Translations under genes and position numbers: made by a program
Assembly (NCBI GenBank): GCA_905235045.1
Contig: CAJOJO010000002.1
Coordinates: 1-45,587, forward strand
Direction of reading: 5' to 3'
Length of the DNA: 45,587 nucleotides
Source: an uncultured Bacilli bacterium
GTDB lineage: Bacteria; Bacillota_I; Bacilli_A; RF39; UBA660
Part shown: positions 7,728 to 15,699 of the stretch, in pieces
Position numbering within the stretch: the stretch's first letter is position 1
Layout of the letters: every line of letters begins with the position of its first letter
Notes under the pieces: model-generated
Told to the model about the DNA's origin: nothing
What the model saw: only the letters and a program-made list of their open reading frames with translations
Databases searched by the model: none

Positions 7728-9488
7728 ATGGATTACATTAAGCAAAAATTAGCTTTACTTCCTGATAAACCAGGATGCTATCTAATGAAAAATAAAGATG
7801 GGGTAATTATTTATGTTGGTAAAGCAAAAAAACTAAAAAGAAGAGTATCTTCATACTTTAATAGAACTCATACTGGTAAAACCGCAAAATTAGTAAGTGA
7901 AATAACTGATTTTGAATTTATTGAAGTAGAATCAGAAATTGAATCATTAATATTAGAACAAAACTTAATAAAAGAAAATAATCCAAAATATAATATCTTA
8001 CTTAGAGATGATAAAAGTTATCCATATATTGAACTTACTAACGAAGAAATACCTAGATTACTTATTGTAAGACATATTCATAAAAAGAAAAATGCTAAAT
8101 TATTTGGGCCTTATCCAAACGTATTAGCTGCCCGTAAAACAGTTGATTTATTAAATCGACTATATCCTTTAAGAAAATGTAAAAATATGCCTAAAAAACC
8201 ATGTTTATACTATCATATAGGAGAATGTTTAGGATACTGTACAAAAGAAGTTGATAAATCATTACTAGATAATATGCTAAAAGATATAAAAGAATTTTTG
8301 AAAGGTAATTATGATGAAGTAGTAAAAAAATTAAATTACGAAATGGAAAAACAAAGCAGTTTAATGAATTATGAAAAAGCTAATGAATACAAACAATTAC
8401 TGGATTATATCAAAGTTACTTTAACCAAACAAAAAGTAGAAATAAATGCCAAAGAAGATATTGATGTATTTGGAATTTCTGAATATAAAGGATATTTATC
8501 AATTCAAGTATTTTTTATTAGAAGTGGGAAAATATTAGAAAGACACTCTAAAATAACACCAATAATTGGTGAAATAAATGAAATGTTAAGTAACTATATC
8601 GCCACATTTTATGATAATTTTGTTTTACCTCACGAAATATATGTACCAATCAATTTAGACGATGGTTTAGAAAATTATCTTAATATAAAAATAAATGTAC
8701 CAATTAAAGGTACAAAAAAGAAACTAGTTGAAATGGCTAATCAAAATGCATTAATTAATATTAAAAATGAATTTGAGTTAATTAGTAGAGACGAGAATAG
8801 AACTACTAAAGCTAATGATGAATTAATGAGTATTCTAAAACTAGACAAATTAGATCGAATTGAATTATTTGATAACTCGCATCTTTTTGGTACATATAGT
8901 GTTAGTGGAATGGTTGTTTTTAAAGATGGTAAACCATCTAAAAATGACTATCGTAAATTTAAAATAAAAATCGATACTAATGATGAATATAGTATGATGA
9001 AAGAAGTAATATATAGAAGATATTTTAGGGTAGTTATGGATAATTTAGAAAAACCAGACTTAATTATTGTTGATGGGGGAATTGGTCAAATAAATATTGC
9101 TAGAGAAGTTTTAAAAGAATTAAATTTAAATATTATGGTTGTTGGTTTAAAAAAGAATGATAAACATAATACATCAAGTTTATTAGCATTTAATCCTATA
9201 GAAGAATTAGAAATAGATAAAAAAAGTAATTTGTTTTATTATCTAGAAAGAATGCAAAATGAAGTTCATAACTTTACTATTTCATATCATAAAAAAATAA
9301 GAAGTAAAGGTTCTTTAGAAAGCGTTTTAGATAACATTAAAGGAATCGGAAAAAGCAGAAAACAAGAACTAATTTTAAGATACAAAACAATTAATAATAT
9401 TAAAAAAGCTAGTATTGAAGATTTATCAAAAACATTACCAAATAATGTCGCTAATAACTTATATAATTATTTAAAACAAGAAAAATAA
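7728..9488 (+). CDS. uvrC: UvrABC excinuclease subunit C
   Basis: UvrC makes both incisions during nucleotide excision repair. This one is 586 aa. An N-terminal GIY-YIG nuclease (GCYLMKN...IIYVGKAKKLKRR) is followed by a cysteine cluster (LRKCKNMPKKPCLYYHIGEC), a UVR helix (YEKANEYKQLLDYI), the RNase-H-like nuclease (ELFDNSHLFGTYSVSGMVVF; DGGIGQI) and C-terminal helix-hairpin-helix motifs (IKGIGKSRKQELI). The ORF track begins 12 nt earlier. I choose the ATG of MDYIKQ because GGTGAT lies 4 nt upstream of it, while the earlier ATG overlaps that site. UvrA and UvrB are not in the window. Confidence 0.96.
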   Translation: MDYIKQKLALLPDKPGCYLMKNKDGVIIYVGKAKKLKRRVSSYFNRTHTGKTAKLVSEITDFEFIEVESEIESLILEQNLIKENNPKYNILLRDDKSYPYIELTNEEIPRLLIVRHIHKKKNAKLFGPYPNVLAARKTVDLLNRLYPLRKCKNMPKKPCLYYHIGECLGYCTKEVDKSLLDNMLKDIKEFLKGNYDEVVKKLNYEMEKQSSLMNYEKANEYKQLLDYIKVTLTKQKVEINAKEDIDVFGISEYKGYLSIQVFFIRSGKILERHSKITPIIGEINEMLSNYIATFYDNFVLPHEIYVPINLDDGLENYLNIKINVPIKGTKKKLVEMANQNALINIKNEFELISRDENRTTKANDELMSILKLDKLDRIELFDNSHLFGTYSVSGMVVFKDGKPSKNDYRKFKIKIDTNDEYSMMKEVIYRRYFRVVMDNLEKPDLIIVDGGIGQINIAREVLKELNLNIMVVGLKKNDKHNTSSLLAFNPIEELEIDKKSNLFYYLERMQNEVHNFTISYHKKIRSKGSLESVLDNIKGIGKSRKQELILRYKTINNIKKASIEDLSKTLPNNVANNLYNYLKQEK

Positions 9489-9496
9489 AAAAAGTA

Positions 9497-9525
9497 TTGT
9501 CAAAATCAAGTAAATTTGTTATAAT
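9497..9525 (+). promoter_or_regulatory. tRNA-Met promoter
   Basis: TTGTCA and TATAAT are separated by 17 nt. The TATAAT ends 15 nt before the mature tRNA 5' end. This is one of the better sigma-A-type promoters in the window. Confidence 0.75.
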
Positions 9526-9540
9526 TAACTTGTTTGACAT

Positions 9541-9617
9541 GGCGCTGTAGCTCAGTTGGCTAGAGCAACTGGTTCATACCCAGTAGGTCGAGAGTTCGAA
9601 TCTCCCCGGCGCTACCA
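9541..9617 (+). tRNA. tRNA-Met (CAT), elongator
   Basis: This is a 77-nt cloverleaf with encoded CCA. The acceptor GGCGCTG pairs with CGGCGCT, allowing G-U pairs at both wobble positions. The D arm contains AGCTCAGTTGG. The anticodon arm is ACTGG-TTCATAC-CCAGT with anticodon CAT, and the T loop is GTTCGAATC. The sequence closely follows Bacillus elongator tRNA-Met, including the G1-U72 pair. It is not initiator-like (no C1-A72 mismatch or GGG/CCC anticodon stem) and unlike tRNA-Ile2. It lies alone, between uvrC and an accessory patch. Confidence 0.93.
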
Positions 9618-9629
9618 TTAAGATTTATT

Positions 9630-9660
9630 CTCGAACTTAATTGTTCGAGTTTTAATTTTA
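9630..9660 (+). terminator. Terminator after tRNA-Met
   Basis: CTCGAAC and GTTCGAG form a perfect 7-bp stem with a 6-nt loop, followed by TTTTAATTTT. Confidence 0.8.
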
Positions 9661-9710
9661 TTTTGAGAGATAAATTAAACTATAATGAACACAAGGACAA
9701 ATAATTATGA

Positions 9711-9716
9711 TATAAT
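9711..9716 (+). promoter_or_regulatory. -10 element for the unknown gene downstream of tRNA-Met
   Basis: TGATATAAT is an extended-type -10. It lies 10 nt before the GGAGG of the next gene. Confidence 0.45.
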
Positions 9717-9738
9717 ATTTATTAATGGAGGTTTGAAT

Positions 9739-10395
9739 ATGCTTTATTTTAGAAAAAATGACGAAGTAATTGAAAAATATCAAGTTGATTTTGATAAAGA
9801 AGAAATTGAAAAATTAAAAAAGGAAATTATAAATAATTGCAGTTTTATAAAACATGAAGAGTATGAAAGCGATTATTCACCAAGATTTACTGATGAAATT
9901 ATTAGAAATTTAACATATACTCCGACTGGAAAAGAAAAAGAATATTTTGAAGAAACAAGAGATATTTATCGATATAGTTATGATGAATATAAACCACCAT
10001 ATTTAGTTGAATTAATAAATCAACTTTTAAATGGTAATTCAAAAGCTATAGATAAAATATTAAATTATGATATTTCTATTAAATCAACTATAGATGATAG
10101 AATTGATTTAGCTAATCAAGAATTTAATAGAATAGATCCAGAAAATATAGCCAAAAGAAAAGCAAAGCTTGAAGAAATTGAAGAATTATTAAAAACAAAA
10201 GAACTAAATAAGAACCAACAAAGTATAGATTTATATTATAATCAATTAATAGGGTTAATAAAATTTAATTTAATTGATTTACTTCCAATAAGTGAATTAG
10301 ATAGAATACAATCTTTCTTAGAAATTAATTTGTCTAGTCAAGTAGAAATTAGTAACTCTAAAGAAAATCCTTTTGTAAAATCATTGAAAAAATAG
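9739..10395 (+). CDS. Hypothetical charged cytosolic protein
   Basis: I do not recognise this 218-aa protein. It has no signal peptide, membrane segment or obvious catalytic motif. It is rich in Glu, Lys and Ile and is probably mostly helical, with a coiled-coil-like stretch (IAKRKAKLEEIEELLKTKEL) near residue 145. I place the start at the ATG of MLYFRKND, since GGAGG lies 7 nt upstream; the ORF track starts 54 nt earlier without such a site. About 160 nt downstream lies a decayed fragment similar to its last ~30 residues, so the gene was once duplicated. It follows a tRNA gene, a common place for accessory DNA. Confidence 0.7.
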   Translation: MLYFRKNDEVIEKYQVDFDKEEIEKLKKEIINNCSFIKHEEYESDYSPRFTDEIIRNLTYTPTGKEKEYFEETRDIYRYSYDEYKPPYLVELINQLLNGNSKAIDKILNYDISIKSTIDDRIDLANQEFNRIDPENIAKRKAKLEEIEELLKTKELNKNQQSIDLYYNQLIGLIKFNLIDLLPISELDRIQSFLEINLSSQVEISNSKENPFVKSLKK

Positions 10396-10404
10396 ATTAA
10401 TCTA

Positions 10405-10518
10405 CTAAAGTAGCAAATAATTATTGCTACTTTCTCTTTTATTTGGTAAAATGTATTTAGTAATTAGTTGTTTATGGGCTATTCCTAAGGTTTCGGATAT
10501 ACTATTTGTCCGTACCAT
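10405..10518 (-). pseudogene. Possible remnant of a Rha-like phage regulator N-terminus
   Basis: The minus strand encodes a 37-residue open stretch starting MVRTNSISETLGIAHKQLI. This resembles the 'S..VAE..GK.HKHVLR' start of Rha / phage antirepressor-type proteins. It has no good ribosome binding site and its 3' end is formed by a terminator hairpin, so it cannot be an intact gene. The resemblance is by eye and short. The same bases could instead be a structured RNA (TTATGG/CCATAA around CGGA/TCCG). Confidence 0.3.
10407..10440 (+). terminator. Terminator after the unknown gene
   Basis: AAAGTAGCAA and TTGCTACTTT form a 10-bp stem with a 7-nt loop, followed by CTCTTTT. Confidence 0.8.
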
Positions 10519-10527
10519 AAGAATTTG

Positions 10528-10552
10528 ACTAACTAGAAATAGTTAGTTTTTT
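10528..10552 (+). terminator. Second terminator-like hairpin in the accessory patch
   Basis: ACTAACT and AGTTAGT pair around AGAAAT and a T run follows. No intact plus-strand gene precedes it, so it is left from lost DNA or ends a small RNA. Confidence 0.65.
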
Positions 10553-10554
10553 AA

Positions 10555-10653
10555 TATATACATGAATTAAATAAAATAGATGACTTTTTTGAAATTGATT
10601 TATTTAGTGAAATAATGAGTAATAATCAAAAACAAAAAATTCTCAAAAAATAA
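10555..10653 (+). pseudogene. C-terminal fragment of a paralogue of the gene at 9739
   Basis: This open stretch translates as YIHELNKIDDFFEIDLFSEI and ends NNQKQKILKK-stop. It aligns with the last residues of the upstream unknown protein (SELDRIQSFLEINLSSQVEI ... VKSLKK-stop), with L-N/D-K/R-I, F-x-E-I and the final LKK shared. It has no start codon or ribosome binding site, and the reading frame is closed immediately upstream. It is the tail of a deleted second copy. The match is short, so identity is probable rather than certain. Confidence 0.5.
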
Positions 10654-10654
10654 A

Positions 10655-10680
10655 AATACTAAAATTTAGTATTTTTTTTT
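10655..10680. terminator. Bidirectional terminator
   Basis: AATACTAAA and TTTAGTATT pair, with A-rich bases on the left and a T run on the right. It overlaps the 3' end of the minus-strand small gene. Confidence 0.7.
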
Positions 10681-10884
10681 AAATTTTACAAAACCATCTG
10701 GTTCTTGTTTATAATTAATTATTTTGTTTCCTAAAATAGTTTCGAAAAACTTTTTCAATTCTTGAAAATAATACATTTCTGCTTCAGGGTGATTAATAAA
10801 ATATCCATTAGTTTCTAACTTGTCTCTTTTTATAATTCCGTTATTTGTTTCATCAATTAAAATTTTTATTCTATTATTTTTCAT
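10666..10884 (-). CDS. Small hypothetical protein (72 aa)
   Basis: This short basic/acidic mixed protein begins MKNNRIKILIDETNNGI and has no signal or membrane segment. I choose the ATG at 10884 because AGGTGGT lies 4 nt before it; the ORF-track start is a GTG inside that site. The family is not recognised. It is divergent from tmk and belongs to the accessory patch downstream of tRNA-Met. Confidence 0.6.
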   Translation of the reverse strand: MKNNRIKILIDETNNGIIKRDKLETNGYFINHPEAEMYYFQELKKFFETILGNKIINYKQEPDGFVKFKKKY

Positions 10885-10946
10885 AAGTACCACCTAAATT
10901 TATTCTACCACAATTAAAAACATATTTAAACATTAATTTTTTATGA

Positions 10947-10952
10947 TATAAT
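10947..10952 (+). promoter_or_regulatory. -10 element for tmk
   Basis: TGATATAAT is an extended -10. It stands 9 nt before the AGGAGG ribosome binding site of tmk. Confidence 0.45.
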
Positions 10953-10970
10953 TATTTATAGGAGGTTTAT

Positions 10971-11648
10971 ATGGGAATATTAATTGTAATAGAAGGAACA
11001 GATTGTTCTGGCAAAGAAACACAATCAAACTTATTATATGAACGTTTAGAAGGACCAAAATATAAAACATCTTTTCCAATGTATGATACACCAACAGGAA
11101 AAATAATTGCGGGCCCATATTTAGGAAAAGAAGGGTATAGTGAAAGCTATTTTGAAGAAGGAGCAGCTAATGTTGATCCAGAAGTCGCAATGCTATATTA
11201 TGCTGCTGATCGTGCTTATAATATTGATAAAGTAGAAGAACGATTAAAAAATGATGAAATAGTTATATTAGATCGTTATGTTGAATCAAACATGGCTCAT
11301 CAAGGCGGTAAAATAACTGATGCAAACAAAAGAAAAGAAATTTATGATCAAATTGAAAAACTAGAATATCATGCACTTTGTATGCCTAGACCAGATTTAA
11401 CCATTTTTCTATATATGCCATATGAATATGCTTGTATTTTAAAGCAAAATAGAAATGAAAGACCAGATGGTCACGAAAGTAGTAAAGAACACCTAATGAA
11501 CGCTGAAAAAGCATACTTAGAACTAGCTGAAAGATATAATTACAAAATAGTTAATTGCGTTAAAGATGGTTTAATTCGTTCTAAAGAAGAAATTGCTGAT
11601 GAAGTATATGAAATTGTAAATGAATTTGTAAAAAAGAAAATAAAATAA
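10971..11648 (+). CDS. tmk: Thymidylate kinase
   Basis: This 225-aa kinase phosphorylates dTMP to dTDP. The P-loop is at the extreme N-terminus (IEGTDCSGKETQ), and the DR motif is in ILDRYVESNMAHQGGK at about residue 100. The LID-like region contains RNERPDGHE. AGGAGG precedes the start. A terminator separates it from ruvA. It is one of several nucleotide-metabolism genes here (dCMP deaminase, dGTPase-like, deoB, deoD, P-loop kinase). Confidence 0.93.
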   Translation: MGILIVIEGTDCSGKETQSNLLYERLEGPKYKTSFPMYDTPTGKIIAGPYLGKEGYSESYFEEGAANVDPEVAMLYYAADRAYNIDKVEERLKNDEIVILDRYVESNMAHQGGKITDANKRKEIYDQIEKLEYHALCMPRPDLTIFLYMPYEYACILKQNRNERPDGHESSKEHLMNAEKAYLELAERYNYKIVNCVKDGLIRSKEEIADEVYEIVNEFVKKKIK

Positions 11649-11686
11649 AACAAATGTTCGAAAAACATTGAATATTTGTTTTTTTC
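11648..11686 (+). terminator. Terminator after tmk, overlapping the ruvA promoter
   Basis: AACAAAT...ATTTGTT form the outer stem and GTT/AAC the inner one, followed by seven T. The -35 of the ruvA promoter lies inside this hairpin. Confidence 0.7.
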
Positions 11687-11696
11687 TTGCTATAAT
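11668..11696 (+). promoter_or_regulatory. ruvA promoter embedded in the tmk terminator
   Basis: TTGAAT and TATAAT are separated by exactly 17 nt, and the spacer is the terminator's 3' arm and T-tract. Confidence 0.65.
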
Positions 11697-11711
11697 GAAT
11701 ATGGTGATATT

Positions 11712-12257
11712 ATGTATAACTATATTAAAGGAATCATAACAGAAATAAACAGTAACTATATTAGTTTAGAAAACAATGGTATTGGCTATTTAGTATATAG
11801 TGCAAATCCATATTCTTACCAATTAAATAATGAGTATAAAGTATATATTTATCAAAATGTACGAGAAGATGAAATATCTCTATATGGATTTAAAACTTTA
11901 GAAGAAAAAGAATTGTTTTTAAAATTAATTGCGGTTAAGGGATTAGGTCCTAAAATGGCTTTACCAATGTTAGCAACTGGATCAATTAATGGTATAACCG
12001 ATGCAATTGAAAGAGAAAACATTTTATATTTAAAAAAATTTCCTAAAATAGGTGATAAAGTAGCTCGACAAATAATTCTTGACTTAAAAGGTAAATTGGT
12101 AAGTAATTCAATAGAAACTATTCAAAACGAAGAATTAGTTGAAGCTTTACAAGCATTAGGCTATAAAACAGCTGATATTAAAAAAGTATTACCTAATATA
12201 ACTGAAGAAAAAATTGAAGATCAAATAAAAGAAGCTTTAAAACTATTATTAAAATAA
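11712..12257 (+). CDS. ruvA: Holliday junction branch-migration protein RuvA
   Basis: RuvA is the junction-binding subunit of RuvAB and is 181 aa here. The N-terminal OB domain ([12 protein letters not shown]...GIGYLVY) is followed by tandem HhH motifs ([38 protein letters not shown]) and a small domain III ([17 protein letters not shown]) that contacts RuvB. The ORF track extends 36 nt upstream through a TTG. The ATG used here has GGTGAT before it and matches the family start. ruvB follows after 14 nt. RuvC is not in the window. Confidence 0.95.
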   Translation: MYNYIKGIITEINSNYISLENNGIGYLVYSANPYSYQLNNEYKVYIYQNVREDEISLYGFKTLEEKELFLKLIAVKGLGPKMALPMLATGSINGITDAIERENILYLKKFPKIGDKVARQIILDLKGKLVSNSIETIQNEELVEALQALGYKTADIKKVLPNITEEKIEDQIKEALKLLLK

Positions 12258-12271
12258 AAGGAGATGTAATA

Positions 12272-13258
12272 ATGGATAGAATAATCGATTCAACGGAAGC
12301 AGTTATTGATAAAGATGAAGAATTAAGACCTCAATATTTAGATGAATATGTAGGTCAAACAGCTATTAAAGAAAATTTAAGTATTTTTATTGAAGCTGCA
12401 AAAAAAAGAAATGAATCATTAGATCATGTTTTATTATATGGTCCACCTGGATTAGGTAAAACAACTTTAGCTTATATAATTGCTAATGAAATGGGAAGTA
12501 ATATCCGAATTATTTCTGGACCAGCTATTGAAAAAACTGGTGATTTAGCAGCTGTTTTATCTAGTTTAGAACCAGGCGATGTTTTATTCATTGATGAAAT
12601 ACATCGTATCCCAAGATTTATTGAAGAAACTTTATATTCAGCAATGGAAGATTATGTTTTAGATATTGTCGTTGGAAATGAAGGATCATCACGTAATTTA
12701 CGCATCGATTTACCACCATTTACTTTAGTTGGAGCAACTACAAGAGCTGGTGATTTATCAAGCCCTTTAAGAGATAGATTTGGTATTGTTGCAAAACTAG
12801 ATTTTTATACTGAAGAAGAATTAACAGCAATTGCTAAAAGAACAAGTAGAGTATTAGATACCCCAATTGATGATATAGCCGCTTTAGAATTAGCAAAACG
12901 TAGTCGTGGTACACCAAGAATTGTTAATAGATTATTCCGTCGTGTAAGAGATTTTGCAACTGTAAAAGGAAATGGAATCATTGATGAAAAAATAGTTGAT
13001 ATGGCTTTAGATAAATTAAAAGTTGACAAAAATGGCCTTGATGAAACCGATTATAACTTATTAAAAGCCATTATTGATAAATTTAATGGTGGACCGGTAG
13101 GTATTGATGCTATTGCAGCTTCAATTGGTGAAGAACAAACAACTATTGAAGATGTTTATGAACCATATTTACTACAATCAGGTTTTCTAAAAAGAACTAA
13201 TCGTGGTCGTGTAGTAACCGATAAAGCATATGCTTATTTAAAAATAGATAAAGAGTGA
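12272..13258 (+). CDS. ruvB: Holliday junction branch-migration ATPase RuvB
   Basis: This AAA+ motor drives branch migration with RuvA. It is 328 aa, as usual. It has Walker [15 protein letters not shown] at about residue 50, Walker B FIDEIHR at about 105, sensor [18 protein letters not shown], and a C-terminal winged helix ([27 protein letters not shown]). AAAGGAG precedes the start. The TGA stop overlaps the GTGAT ribosome binding site of queA, which suggests translational coupling. Confidence 0.97.
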   Translation: MDRIIDSTEAVIDKDEELRPQYLDEYVGQTAIKENLSIFIEAAKKRNESLDHVLLYGPPGLGKTTLAYIIANEMGSNIRIISGPAIEKTGDLAAVLSSLEPGDVLFIDEIHRIPRFIEETLYSAMEDYVLDIVVGNEGSSRNLRIDLPPFTLVGATTRAGDLSSPLRDRFGIVAKLDFYTEEELTAIAKRTSRVLDTPIDDIAALELAKRSRGTPRIVNRLFRRVRDFATVKGNGIIDEKIVDMALDKLKVDKNGLDETDYNLLKAIIDKFNGGPVGIDAIAASIGEEQTTIEDVYEPYLLQSGFLKRTNRGRVVTDKAYAYLKIDKE

Positions 13259-13262
13259 TTAT

Positions 13263-14288
13263 ATGAAAACAGAAGACTTTAATTATGAATTACCGGAAGA
13301 ATTAATTGCGCAAACCCCAATTAAAGACCGTGATCAATCAAAACTATTAGTTTTAGATAAAAATACAGGTAATATTGAACATAAACATTTTAATAATATA
13401 ATTGACTATTTAGATGAGGATGATGTTTTAGTATTAAACGATACAAAAGTAATTCCTGCTCGTTTATATGGAATAAAAGAAGATACTAATGCTCATATTG
13501 AAGTACTATTATTAAAAGAAGAAAACAATAATACTTGGCAATGTTTAACTAAACCAGCCAAAAGAATTAAAATTGGCACAATTATATCATTTGGTGATGG
13601 TTTATTAAAAGCTGAATGTATAGAAACAAAAGAAGAAGGTATAAGAGTCTTTAAATTACATTATAAAGGCATTTTATACGAGATTTTAGATAAACTAGGG
13701 GAAATGCCTTTACCACCTTATATTCATGAAAAATTAGACGATAAAAACAGATATCAAACAGTATATGCAAAAAACATTGGCAGTGCTGCTGCTCCTACTG
13801 CTGGATTACATTTTACCAAAGAACTATTAGAAAAAGTAAAACAAAAAAACATAACCATTTGTTATGTTACTCTACATGTTGGTTTAGGAACTTTTAGACC
13901 GGTTAATGTAGAAGATGTAACTAAACATAAAATGCATAGTGAATTTTATATGATGTCTAAAGAAACAGCTAATATATTAAATAATGCTAAAAAGAATAAT
14001 AAAAGAATTATTAGTGTTGGTACAACATCAACTAGAACTTTAGAAACAATTATTAATAAATATAACGAATTTAAAGAATGTAGTGGCTGGACAGATATAT
14101 TTATTTATCCCGGTTATGAATTTAAAGCAATAAATGCCTTAATAACTAACTTCCATTTACCAAAAAGTACTTTACTTATGTTAGTTAGTGCTTTAGCGGG
14201 AAAAGAAAATATATTAAATGCTTATAATGAAGCTATTAAAAATAACTATCGTTTTTTTTCATTTGGCGATGCAATGTTTATAAAATGA
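13263..14288 (+). CDS. queA: S-adenosylmethionine:tRNA ribosyltransferase-isomerase
   Basis: QueA transfers the ribosyl group of SAM to preQ1-tRNA in queuosine synthesis. At 341 aa it has the usual length. Typical motifs are the start [28 protein letters not shown], and [10 protein letters not shown] in the central active region. It lies in the ruvA-ruvB-queA order also found in other Firmicutes and Proteobacteria. A terminator lies right at its stop codon. tgt is not adjacent. Confidence 0.96.
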   Translation: MKTEDFNYELPEELIAQTPIKDRDQSKLLVLDKNTGNIEHKHFNNIIDYLDEDDVLVLNDTKVIPARLYGIKEDTNAHIEVLLLKEENNNTWQCLTKPAKRIKIGTIISFGDGLLKAECIETKEEGIRVFKLHYKGILYEILDKLGEMPLPPYIHEKLDDKNRYQTVYAKNIGSAAAPTAGLHFTKELLEKVKQKNITICYVTLHVGLGTFRPVNVEDVTKHKMHSEFYMMSKETANILNNAKKNNKRIISVGTTSTRTLETIINKYNEFKECSGWTDIFIYPGYEFKAINALITNFHLPKSTLLMLVSALAGKENILNAYNEAIKNNYRFFSFGDAMFIK

Positions 14289-14318
14289 CTATTAAAATAG
14301 TCTTTTTTTTGTTATAAT
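14286..14318 (+). terminator. Fused terminator / miaA promoter module
   Basis: GACTATT-AA-AATAGTC is followed by eight T. A TATAAT at 14313-14318 begins three bases later and precedes an AGGTGG ribosome binding site. The same layout, with the same stem, recurs before apbE and holA. Confidence 0.75.
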
Positions 14319-14334
14319 TTAATTAGGTGGTTTT

Positions 14335-15210
14335 ATGATAATTGTAATTGCTGGTCCTACTGGTAGTGGTAAAACAAAACTAAGTATTGAACTTGCTAAA
14401 AAATTTAATGGTGAAATAATAAATGCTGATTCAACTCAAGTATATAAAGGGTTAGATATTGCTACTGCTAAAGTAACTGAAGAAGAAAAAGAAAACATAG
14501 TTCATCATTTAATCGACATAAAAGAAATAACCGAAGATTATTCAGTATACGACTATCAAAAAGATTGTCGTAACGCAATTGAAATAATCAAAAATAAAAA
14601 TAAAACGCCTATTATTGTTGGAGGTACTGGATTATATATTAAAGCTGCTTTATTTAATTATCAATTCAAAGAAGAAATAAAATATGATTATTCTAATTAT
14701 AATTTAGATGATTTATATAATAAATTATTAAAATATGAACCAAATACTTCAATTCATAAAAATAATCGCCAAAGAATTGAAAGAAGATTAAATTTTTATG
14801 AAAATAATAACGAAATAACCACTAACAAAGATGAATTATTATATAAAGATACAATTTTTATTGGTTTAAATGTTAAAAGAGATGTATTATATGATAAAAT
14901 AAATAAAAGAGTAGATGAAATGGTAAATAATGGTCTACTTGATGAAGCGAAAAAAATTTATTTATCAAATATTAGAACTAAAGCAATAAATACTCCAATC
15001 GGATATAAAGAGTTATTTCCATATTTTGAAAACAAATGCACTTTAGATACTGCTTTAGATAATATTAAACAACAAAGTAGAAGATATGCTAAAAGACAAT
15101 TTACCTGGTTTAATCATCAACTTAACTTAAAATGGTTTGATGTTAATTATGATAATTTTGATGAAACAATAGACAGTGTTATCAAATATATAAGAGAGGT
15201 GGTTTTATGA
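14335..15210 (+). CDS. miaA: tRNA dimethylallyltransferase MiaA
   Basis: MiaA adds the dimethylallyl group to A37 of UNN-reading tRNAs, making the substrate of MiaB. This one is 291 aa. It has a P-loop at the N-terminus (IAGPTGSGKTKLSIELA), then NADSTQVYKGLDIATAK, HHLIDI, IIVGGTGLYIKAAL and a C-terminal YAKRQFTWF. Its stop overlaps the ATG of the deaminase gene by 4 nt, so the two are translationally coupled. Confidence 0.96.
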   Translation: MIIVIAGPTGSGKTKLSIELAKKFNGEIINADSTQVYKGLDIATAKVTEEEKENIVHHLIDIKEITEDYSVYDYQKDCRNAIEIIKNKNKTPIIVGGTGLYIKAALFNYQFKEEIKYDYSNYNLDDLYNKLLKYEPNTSIHKNNRQRIERRLNFYENNNEITTNKDELLYKDTIFIGLNVKRDVLYDKINKRVDEMVNNGLLDEAKKIYLSNIRTKAINTPIGYKELFPYFENKCTLDTALDNIKQQSRRYAKRQFTWFNHQLNLKWFDVNYDNFDETIDSVIKYIREVVL

Positions 15211-15683
15211 AAAGAAAAGACTATATTAATTGGGATGAATACTTTATGGGAATTGCTGTGTTAGCATCTTATCGTAGTAAAGACCCTAATACAGCGGTTG
15301 GAGCTTGTATTGTAAATAATGATAATATAATATTATCAATCGGTTATAATGGTGCACCAAGAGGCTTGCACGATGATAATATGCCTTGGGATAGAGAAGG
15401 TGACTTTTTAAATACTAAATATGCATATGTATGTCATAGTGAATTAAATGCCATACTAAATTACCGAGGAAATGTTGAAAACACTAAAATGTATGTAACA
15501 CTATTTCCTTGCAATGAATGTGCTAAAGCAATTGTTCAATCAGGAATTAAAGAAGTAATCTATTTATCTGATAAATATGATGGTACTGATGGGAATATTG
15601 TTAGTAAAAAAATATTTGATGAAGTTGGAATTAAATATACAAAATATGAACCAACTAATCGTAAAATTGAGATAAATTTATAA
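15207..15683 (+). CDS. comEB: dCMP deaminase family protein
   Basis: This 158-aa zinc deaminase probably converts dCMP to dUMP, feeding dTMP synthesis together with tmk. The zinc and catalytic motifs are visible: CHSELNAI (His ligand and catalytic Glu) and PCNECA (two Cys ligands). KDPNTAVGACIV and GYNGAPRG are family-typical. AGAGGTGG precedes the start, which overlaps the end of miaA. The symbol follows the Bacillus dCMP deaminase; no competence genes adjoin it. Confidence 0.88.
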   Translation: MKRKDYINWDEYFMGIAVLASYRSKDPNTAVGACIVNNDNIILSIGYNGAPRGLHDDNMPWDREGDFLNTKYAYVCHSELNAILNYRGNVENTKMYVTLFPCNECAKAIVQSGIKEVIYLSDKYDGTDGNIVSKKIFDEVGIKYTKYEPTNRKIEINL

Positions 15684-15699
15684 TGAAAGTAGTGATAAA

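Noticed and set aside
9541-9617. tRNA-Ile2 (CAT, lysidine-modified) or initiator tRNA
   Set aside because: The acceptor stem with G1-U72 and the overall sequence follow Bacillus elongator tRNA-Met; the initiator features are absent.
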